From Plakobranchus ocellatus (lineage: Eukaryota > Mollusca > Gastropoda > Plakobranchidae), in NCBI GenBank assembly GCA_019648995.1, contig BLXT01003753.1, positions 180,559-203,037 on the forward strand: a stretch of DNA of 22,479 nt. Reading direction: 5' to 3'. Position numbers and translations under genes: made by a program. Under the pieces are notes generated by a model. That model was not told the DNA's origin. It worked only from the letters and a program-made list of their open reading frames with translations, and did not search any database. Numbering within the stretch: the stretch's first letter is position 1; the number at the start of each line of letters is the position of its first letter. Positions 10,241 to 17,165 of this stretch are shown in pieces.

Positions 10241-11206
10241 NNNNNNNNNNNNNNNNNNNNNNNNNNNNNNNNNNNNNNNNNNNNNNNNNNNNNNNNNNNN
10301 NNNNNNNNNNNNNNNNNNNNNNNNNNNNNNNNNNNNNNNNNNNNNNNNNNNNNNNNNNNNNNNNNNNNNNNNNNNNNNNNNNNNNNNNNNNNNNNNNNNN
10401 NNNNNNNNNNNNNNNNNNNNNNNNNNNNNNNNNNNNNNNNNNNNNNNNNNNNNNNNNNNNNNNNNNNNNNNNNNNNNNNNNNNNNNNNNNNNNNNNNNNN
10501 NNNNNNNNNNNNNNNNNNNNNNNNNNNNNNNNNNNNNNNNNNNNNNNNNNNNNNNNNNNNNNNNNNNNNNNNNNNNNNNNNNNNNNNNNNNNNNNNNNNN
10601 NNNNNNNNNNNNNNNNNNNNNNNNNNNNNNNNNNNNNNNNNNNNNNNNNNNNNNNNNNNNNNNNNNNNNNNNNNNNNNNNNNNNNNNNNNNNNNNNNNNN
10701 NNNNNNNNNNNNNNNNNNNNNNNNNNNNNNNNNNNNNNNNNNNNNNNNNNNNNNNNNNNNNNNNNNNNNNNNNNNNNNNNNNNNNNNNNNNNNNNNNNNN
10801 NNNNNNNNNNNNNNNNNNNNNNNNNNNNNNNNNNNNNNNNNNNNNNNNNNNNNNNNNNNNNNNNNNNNNNNNNNNNNNNNNNNNNNNNNNNNNNNNNNNN
10901 NNNNNNNNNNNNNNNNNNNNNNNNNNNNNNNNNNNNNNNNNNNNNNNNNNNNNNNNNNNNNNNNNNNNNNNNNNNNNNNNNNNNNNNNNNNNNNNNNNNN
11001 NNNNNNNNNNNNNNNNNNNNNNNNNNNNNNNNNNNNNNNNNNNNNNNNNNNNNNNNNNNNNNNNNNNNNNNNNNNNNNNNNNNNNNNNNNNNNNNNNNNN
11101 NNNNNNNNNNNNNNNNNNNNNNNNNNNNNNNNNNNNNNNNNNNNNNNNNNNNNNNNNNNNNNNNNNNNNNNNNNNNNNNNNNNNNNNNNNNNNNNNNNNN
11201 NNNNNN
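10241..11206. other. Assembly gap (966 N), probably spurious
   Basis: A run of 966 N. The 66 bp just left of it (10175-10240) are repeated exactly just right of it (11207-11272). That is the pattern left when two contig ends overlap but were scaffolded with an estimated gap. After the right copy comes a long (CT)n run, a typical reason for the left contig to stop. If so, no sequence is missing and the true locus is about 1,032 bp shorter. A real duplication around an unread region is less likely. Confidence 0.85.
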
Positions 11207-11270
11207 AGCTAAACTAGCATTTTCTTTCCCCTATGTTCAATCTCTCTGGAGCACTAAGTTCACAATGTTT

Positions 11271-11272
<2 letters not shown>
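11207..11272. repeat. Right copy of the 66-bp gap-edge duplication
   Basis: Identical to 10175-10240, beginning at the first base after the N run and continuing directly into the (CT)n tract. Confidence 0.9.

Positions 11273-11273
<1 letters not shown>

Positions 11274-11343
<70 letters not shown>
11274..11343. repeat. (CT)n microsatellite
   Basis: About 70 bp of CT dinucleotides, practically uninterrupted, next to the gap-edge duplication. Confidence 0.95.
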
Positions 11344-11347
<4 letters not shown>

Positions 11348-12516
11348 TTCTCCTCCCTCTCTGTTACTCAAACGTACACACGCCTAAATGATTTTTCTAT
11401 ACAACTGATTTGAATGATTTGTAGGATTTTTTTTTTTCGTTTCTTACCTTTCATTGCGCTGGGAATGCTGTTTATCATTCTTCAAGAGCACTAATATTCT
11501 AATAAATTTTTTGCGCTTACCACAAATTTGACGCTTCATCTATGTAGAATATATTATTATTACTTATTCTTTAATCAATCCATAATCATGCAACTATTAA
11601 AGCTTTGAATTCACTCTTAAGACCAACCGGTAATCTATGTAGGCTTATTTGAAGAGAAATTACTTACACTCAGAATGATTCTTTATTAGCAAAAAAAAAG
11701 ACACAAAATCAATGAAAGAGTCTCAATGTCTTTATTAAGAAAAAACAAACTAGTAAGCGTAGAAAAAGCCGGACGAAAGACATAGAAGAATGGTTGCGAG
11801 CTAGTGAGATGCAGATCAGAAGACTAGAGTCCAACAGAAGTGACTCTCTAAAGGCAGTGAGGAAGGCAGCGTTCAGATTGGATCCGCTGTGATGAAACCT
11901 AGATAAACGTGTGACAATTTTGTTTTTTTTTAATTTCGATATTTCCTCAAAAGTCATTGTAAGCTTTCTAAATGATTTAGAGTAGGAACGCGTACAGTTT
12001 TCGTGCGAGTTTAGATATTTGCGATCTCTTGACAACACAATAACAAACTACAACAAATTATGTGGGAATTGTAAATTTCTCCCAAGTAGACTCTTTGAAT
12101 GATGGTTTTTCTAAGCCAGGTTTGACAGCCCTAAAAGCATACAATTTCTGATCGCAATCACACCGTGCCTGTGTAAGTAAAAATCAATTTTGCATCGGTG
12201 TCGATCTTCAAGATAAATCTTGTCACTATAAAAACAGCGCAGAGCTCATAAGGCGGTTCTCAAGTCTGAATTTCATGAATTATTCACCTGAACAATATTA
12301 TTGTTTATATTATTATTACTATTATTCTTATCATCATTAAAAAAAAATACTATAATTATTATTATTATCATCATCATCATCATTGTAATTTTCACCAATT
12401 TTGCTGCTCCTATTTCGAATTTGGTGATGCAAATATCATAAAAATCATAGTCTCTGTTTCAATATGCTTCATTTTTCATATCACTTCACCCCTTCCTTCC
12501 CCTTCCCCCTTTTCTA

Positions 12517-12517
<1 letters not shown>
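11344..12517. other. Intergenic DNA with one short coding-like islet
   Basis: AT-rich, with ATT/ATC-rich simple sequence at about 12296-12385. No full gene. The only stretch that reads like protein is the + strand frame at 11716-11892, listed separately. The minus-strand open frame at 11709-12038 overlaps it and looks like a shadow. Confidence 0.5.
11716..11892 (+). pseudogene. Orphan coding-like segment with coiled-coil-like residues
   Basis: A frame open for 58 codons from after a TGA at 11713 to TGA at 11890. From about 11776 it reads KDIEEWLRASEMQIRRLES and goes on with charged residues and heptad-like Leu/Ile/Met spacing, ending AFRLDPL. Codon use looks coding-like against the AT-rich flanks. 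There is no start ATG near the beginning, no clear acceptor, and no good donor before the stop. It may be a stranded exon of an old coiled-coil gene, a last exon with a weak acceptor, or chance. It is not similar enough to the two genes here to assign to them. Confidence 0.25.
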
Positions 12518-12566
<49 letters not shown>

Positions 12567-12605
12567 TCTCCCCATCTGTCTATCTATCTTCCTATCTCTC
12601 TCTCC
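12518..12605. repeat. (CT)n microsatellite with degenerate tail
   Basis: About 45 bp of clean CT repeats followed by interrupted CT/CTAT sequence to about 12605. Confidence 0.9.
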
Positions 12606-12619
12606 ACCACAACTATCAG

Positions 12620-12850
12620 AGTGCCAAAGTTGAACATGAACTAAAAGCTACCCAGTGTGAGAAGCGTCGATATTAAGCGGATCAACCTATCCTAGCCTAA
12701 GCCTCGGCCGCACAAGAGAAGAGCAAACTTAATCTGACGGCAGCGGACAAATCAAGTTTACCTTATTGCATATGTTGGATTCTTCGATAATGTGAACAAG
12801 CGTGCTAAAGCATAGGCCCAGTGCGAACTTACCCAGCGCAAATTTCCTAT
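12620..12850 (+). pseudogene. Possible decayed coding fragment, unrecognised
   Basis: After a weak acceptor-like ACTATCAG the + strand reads SAKVEHELKATQCEKRRY and then a stop at 12674. Further fragments such as NKRAKA and AQCELTQRKF follow at about 12795-12845, with several stops between. The residues look like coiled coil and the base composition is less AT-rich than around. No family can be named. This is a weak call; chance similarity to coding sequence is quite possible. Confidence 0.15.
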
Positions 12851-12859
12851 AGGAAAACA

Positions 12860-13861
12860 CCGACAGTAACAGTTGTAACTATAGAATGTCCTCTTCTAAA
12901 TAGATCTCTTGAGATTTTTTTTTTAATCCCTAAAACTAGCACAATCAAAGAATCATTCAAGCTTTTTTTTTTTTTTTTTACCATAACAGACTGAGTGCCG
13001 TTAACAATTATTAAAAAGAAAAAAGAAATAAGAAAAAGAAAAGCATCTCAACGTTAATCAGTTGTATCAACTGAATGAGGCTACTAAAACGTTGCGATAA
13101 TACGTGCTAATTTTTGTAGCATGATCTAACTTTTTTTTAATTTCAGGCTTCGCGGCCCTCGCTAAGCCATGTTCCGGAGGCGGGCTTAATCGTGAGGGAC
13201 TGAGGTCATACAACGCATTCATCGCATTATGAAGTTTAGAATAGAAGATTTAACAATAGCCTGAAAAAAAAAAAAAAACCAACAAAATCTATTTTAAAAG
13301 GCGAACAAACAAACGTTAATAAAAGCCTGTCTCGATCTAAATGTGTCAATTTCCATTGTTTTTCTATACAAAGGAATGATATCCACTAATAAACCAACTT
13401 TAAACTTTAAAAAATTTTTCAAGCTCTGAAATGTCAAATCTAGTTTCTGAAGATTAACACTCCATGCTACTTCGAATTGTTTGTACCGCCCTAGATCTCT
13501 AGTTTTGTCCGCCCTTCCAATGTGTTTTGCTGGGCAGCTCCCCTTTAGAACATGTCCATAAGATGACATTCGCACAGCAACTATCCTTTTGTGTCACCCG
13601 GTTTTTTCCTCCTGAGAGCATTTTTTAAGGATAATTATTGTCTACTAGCTGGCAACTTTCTCTTCTCTTTTATCCTATCTGATTGTCAGCCGAACAGAGT
13701 GCTTGCAATAAAATGTGCAGAAAGTCTTTCTTCTGTTTGTTCTTAGCTGGACGTTTCTAGCCATGCACTTATGTATCTTTCATCAGCGAAAGTGATTTGT
13801 TCATAAGAGAAGTGGCTTGCCTGCCGACATATTATTATGCTTTTGCTTGTTTCTTTATATG

Positions 13862-13862
<1 letters not shown>
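12860..13862. other. Intergenic DNA with one GC-rich hairpin islet
   Basis: AT-rich, with T and A homopolymers at 12915-12925, 12963-12979 and 13265-13278. No gene recognised apart from the GC-rich islet at 13147-13204 listed separately. The minus-strand open frame at 13294-13575 lacks any recognisable domain. Confidence 0.5.
13147..13204 (+). other. GC-rich exon-like or hairpin islet
   Basis: Fifty-eight bases with 37 G or C sit in DNA of far lower GC. They follow a T-rich tract and TTTCAG, a strong-looking splice acceptor, and end GACTGAG|gtcata, a possible donor. Two of the three frames are open over most of it. The same bases also form an imperfect stem: CCCTC (13156-13160) pairs with GAGGG (13194-13198) and TAAGCC (13163-13168) with GGCTTA (13183-13188). 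It could be a small exon, a structured RNA or part of an old repeat; the sequence does not decide. Confidence 0.3.
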
Positions 13863-13918
<56 letters not shown>

Positions 13919-13934
13919 CTCTCACTCTCTCTCA
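13863..13934. repeat. (CT)n microsatellite
   Basis: About 50 bp of clean CT repeats followed by CTTT and CTCA interruptions. The SLSLSL open frames over it are repeat translations. Confidence 0.95.
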
Positions 13935-14040
13935 TCCGCTTATCGTTCTTTTCACCCTGTATTTTCATCTGACTCATCTTCAACTGCACTCAAACACTAA
14001 TCAGCAGTTATCACAGACAACACCTAGATTTTCCCCGTGA

Positions 14041-14290
14041 TTCCGAAGTGTGAGATCGCTAAGAATATCGCTGTGTCAGTGAGAGCAGCCTGGCTGTAAT
14101 CGCTCCCTTAGGTTTGCGCGGGATTACAGACTTAAACAATTGATCTGTTGTGTAGTGGGAGATTAAACAAAGCCGCAGTTGCCGGCCGGCCAGTGAACGA
14201 GTCCTGTAATTAGTTGCTCACCGTTTCCACCATTCGCTTAATGGCATCCCCTAATATTACCATTTGCAAATAACGTGTTGTAGATAGGAT
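14041..14290. promoter_or_regulatory. Candidate cis-regulatory island
   Basis: A complex, GC-richer stretch carrying many developmental factor-like motifs close together. They are GGATTA (14121), AACAAT (14135), AACAAAG (14166), the GC palindrome GCCGGCCGGC (14181-14190), TAATTA (14207-14212) and the octamer-like palindrome ATTTGCAAAT (14262-14271). Such words resemble Otx-, Sox-, homeodomain- and POU-type sites. It lies about 2.9 kb upstream of gene 2, so it could be an enhancer of that gene. Short motifs also arise by chance; conservation would be needed to support the call. Confidence 0.25.
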
Positions 14291-14890
14291 AAAGAGATTT
14301 ATAGGAAACAAGAAACAAAGTATGGTACTCCAACCAGTAGTTCTTGATAACTTGTATGCTCTAAAACCTCGAATCAAAAAAAGGAAAAATTAAACAGTGA
14401 AATTGATATTTACAGTTATTATAATTGCTTCTATGAGGGAAACATTTTGTTTTTCACTTGTTTCCGAAGAATAATTCTTCATCGGCACACCAAATCCCTA
14501 ATAATATGAAACGCAGATACATTAAAAACTTTGAATTAACAAGGATAACTGACTCAAATGTAATGACAGTGGGTATTGGGTATTTTAAACATAGACAAAC
14601 CAAATAGGTACGGCCATAAAGGCCTTGGCATGACCCTATAACCATAGGCCTGTACGATTCGTATCTATCTAAGACATAAGAATTACAACAAAACGGCTGT
14701 GGTGCAACAACTTTCTGTGTGTGTCTTCAATAAGTGGACTGCAAGTGTCCGAGTCGGTGTGGTGCTGTAACTCCGAGTCCAACATATGCCAGACGAGTGT
14801 GTAAAGCTACAGAGTTTAGCTAACTCGACGATTGCATCGCCCTAGGGGAACGAAAGCTGAAGACATAACTTTCATTAATCTATTTATCTT
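14291..14890. other. Intergenic DNA, no gene recognised
   Basis: Unique sequence without a supported gene. TCCGAGTC occurs twice within about 30 bp near 14748-14780, too short to call a repeat. Confidence 0.5.
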
Positions 14891-14894
14891 TAGA

Positions 14895-15010
14895 TGGCAG
14901 ATCGACAAGTGTGTTGAAAACAACAACGTGAAAGGAAAAATTAGACGTGAAGCTATAGTAAAGTTCAGCAGTGATCGCAAAGGTTGTGATAAGGGTTTTC
15001 TCTTGATCTT
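14895..15010 (+). mobile_element. Possible LINE ORF1-like fragment (very tentative)
   Basis: The + strand frame reads WQIDKC, then VKGKIRREAIVKFSSDRKG. The run of basic residues followed by Ile-Val-Lys-Phe-Ser resembles the R-x-I/P-I-V-K/R-F core of LINE ORF1 (transposase_22-type) proteins as I remember it. The frame is open for 75 codons around it but has no other LINE feature nearby: no reverse transcriptase, poly(A) tail or target-site duplication. If real it is a short, old fragment. Confidence 0.15.
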
Positions 15011-15029
15011 AAAGCAAACAGTGCATTCT

Positions 15030-15559
15030 TTTCTTTTGGACCAGTTATTGTACAGATAAGACGAAATTGTCTTTTTGCCTAGAGACAATGGAGTCTATAG
15101 AGAATGGGCCTAACAAAGTCTTTCACACCGGTATCTAGAAGTGAAGAAAGGTAAGTTAATGTCAAAAAAGGGCCTTTTTTTCCTTCTAAGAAAGAATCAT
15201 TACCATTCTTGTTACATACTTATATTATCAACAGTCACCTTATTCCTGCCGCTCACCGAATGTACTAAAAAGGTAGGTCAAACTTAACACGGAAAGAAAG
15301 TAACACAAAATAAACTTAGATGCATTCAAATGTACCGTACCATGAATGAAGTCAGAAATTTATTTGGAATTAAAGGCTGATACAAGATTTGGTTACAAGG
15401 TACACAATGATACAATATCATTGTGTAAAGCCATTGTTGAAGTGAGTAAATAGTTATCAAAATCGCATAAAAAACTAAGAAAATATTGAAATACGACCGC
15501 TAAGAGCCGAAAGGATTGATAAGGTTGCTCAATGTCCAGAAACATTTGAGACTGAGGTA
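15030..15559. other. Intergenic DNA with a 27-bp palindrome
   Basis: No gene recognised. The main structure is a perfect hairpin-forming sequence at 15401-15427, just before the minisatellite. Confidence 0.5.
15401..15427. repeat. 27-bp perfect palindrome (12-bp arms, 3-nt loop)
   Basis: TACACAATGATA (15401-15412), CAA, TATCATTGTGTA (15416-15427). All 12 pairs match. It does not extend into the flanks. Confidence 0.8.
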
Positions 15560-16640
15560 TCTTTGCCTGTGATGAGAGGTAAGAAATTTCTCTTGTTCAC
15601 GGAAACACTTGAGTTAGATGTACTTGTGATATAAGACTTGAGATAAATGTACATACCTCCATTGCTCAAAGATGCACTTGAGATAGAAAAACCTATGATG
15701 ACAGACTTCCACTACTCACCGAAACATTTGAGAAAGAGGAATTTTTTTTTACGACAAGCGTTTACGGCTCACATAACCTGTGATGACAGACGTCTATTGC
15801 GCTTATTAGGGTAGAGCCATCTGTTATGACATACGTCCATTACTTACCGATTCATCTGATATAGCGATACATATCGATGGTCTCGGTCGCAAACCGGCCA
15901 ACTCCGAAATTTCCGAAAATTCCATTACAGAGTCATCTTACACAAAAATTATGATGAAGACGTCTATTGCTCATAGAAACACTTAAGGTAGAGGAACCTA
16001 TGATTACAGACATCCATTGCTTATCGATAGAGATATAGATACATATGATGAAGACGTCTTTTGCTCATAGGAACACTTAAGGTAGAGGAACCTGTGATTA
16101 CAGACGTCCATTGCTTATCGATAGAGATAGAGATACATATGATGAAGACGTCTTTTGCTCATAGGAACACTTAAGGTAGAGGAACCTGTGATTACAGACG
16201 TCCATTGCTATTCGATAGAGATAGAGATACATATGATGAAGACTTCTATTGCTCATAGATTCACTTAAGGCAGAGGAACCTGTGGTGACAGACGTCGTTT
16301 GCTTACCTATACAGGTAGAGATACATATGATAACAGAAGTCCTTTGCTTACAGACACACTATATAGATTTAACTTGTGATGTCAGGTGTCCATGGATTAC
16401 AGATACACTTAAGATAGAGGTATATGTGATAACAGAAGTTCATTGATTACAAATAATAATATGCTTGAGTAAGATGGGATATAAGACATCCATTGCTTAC
16501 AGATCCATTTGAGGCAGAGACACCTGTCATGACAATAATCTATTGGCTACTCAAACAATTAGGTTAGAATTCCTGTGATGAAAATAGTTCATTGCTCACA
16601 GAAATACTTACTTATCGGTCTGTATTGACAGTTGTCTATT
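15560..16640. repeat. Minisatellite, about 47-50 bp monomers with a 94-bp higher-order unit
   Basis: Degenerate monomers of the form CCTGTGATgACAGACGTCC, ATTGCTtAcaGA, ACACTTgAGatAGAGgtA recur across about 1.1 kb. Successive GTGATnACAG-like landmarks lie 48-51 bp apart in the right part (16327, 16375, 16425, 16476, 16525, 16574, 16622). In the centre they alternate as a 94-bp dimer. The left part (15569-15830) is more diverged and irregular, and about 15865-15940 is interrupted by unrelated sequence. The 65-codon open frame inside (16249-16446) is repeat translation. Confidence 0.85.
15951..16326. repeat. Four tandem copies of the 94-bp higher-order unit
   Basis: Copies start at 15951, 16045, 16139 and 16233, each exactly 94 bp. 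Copies two and three differ at only 2 positions and copies one and two at about 5, while copy four is clearly more diverged. Each contains two unlike halves: ATGATGAAGACGTC... and CCTGTGATTACAGACGTCC.... This points to recent amplification of a dimer inside an older monomeric array. Confidence 0.9.
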
Positions 16641-16649
16641 GCACAAGCT

Positions 16650-17035
16650 TTCATAGTTACATGTTCAGGAAAAAAGCTGCCTGAAAAATAAATTCGATTG
16701 CAACATTGTCACCATTTACTTGCTTGTTACACACTCCTAGATATCAGTTGTTTTATACAGTAAATTGGACTCTATTTTACCAACACAACTTATTTTGCTG
16801 TTCATGGACCTAATGAAACAGAAGCACATTGTTTGTTTCCTTTTGCTTTGAATAAAACGGTGCATAAGCCCAATATTGAAACTTTTGCAAGAACTATTTC
16901 AGTGGCAGCAGCGGATTATTGCATATTAATTTTTAAAAATTCAAAACGTAATATGACAATTTAATTGCATTGGTAGCCGCTTTGCTCTCAAAAAGCAAAC
17001 ACAATGTTATTTCGAAGAACATGATAAATACACTG
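16650..17035. other. Upstream region of gene 2
   Basis: AT-rich unique sequence between the minisatellite and the putative TATA box. No gene or clear regulatory word cluster seen. Confidence 0.5.
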
Positions 17036-17043
17036 TATATAAA
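17036..17043 (+). promoter_or_regulatory. Candidate TATA box of gene 2
   Basis: TATATAAA, a full match to the TATA-box consensus, 123 bp before the gene 2 ATG. It would place the transcription start near 17065-17075 and give a 5' UTR of about 90-100 nt. AT-rich DNA gives such matches by chance, so this rests mainly on position. Confidence 0.35.
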
Positions 17044-17165
17044 TCCAGCAAAAAAAGCTCTCCAAAAAATTATTGACCCGCTAAAAATATGATTACTTCT
17101 CATATCACAACCAGCTTCTTGAAGCAGTCAAACTGTCTACAACGCCCTCTCCAACACCACCTATC

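Noticed and set aside
10201-11387. Two long open frames across the N run
   Set aside because: Almost all codons are unknown bases; the frames exist only because N cannot give a stop.
14832-15059. 75-codon + strand gene
   Set aside because: It has no ATG start of its own at the frame edge, no splice context that makes sense and only a faint retroelement-like motif; kept only as a tentative fragment.
16249-16446. 65-codon open frame
   Set aside because: It lies inside the minisatellite and reflects its repeat unit.
15560-16640. CRISPR array
   Set aside because: The repeats are contiguous minisatellite monomers without unique spacers, in a eukaryotic setting with no cas-like genes.
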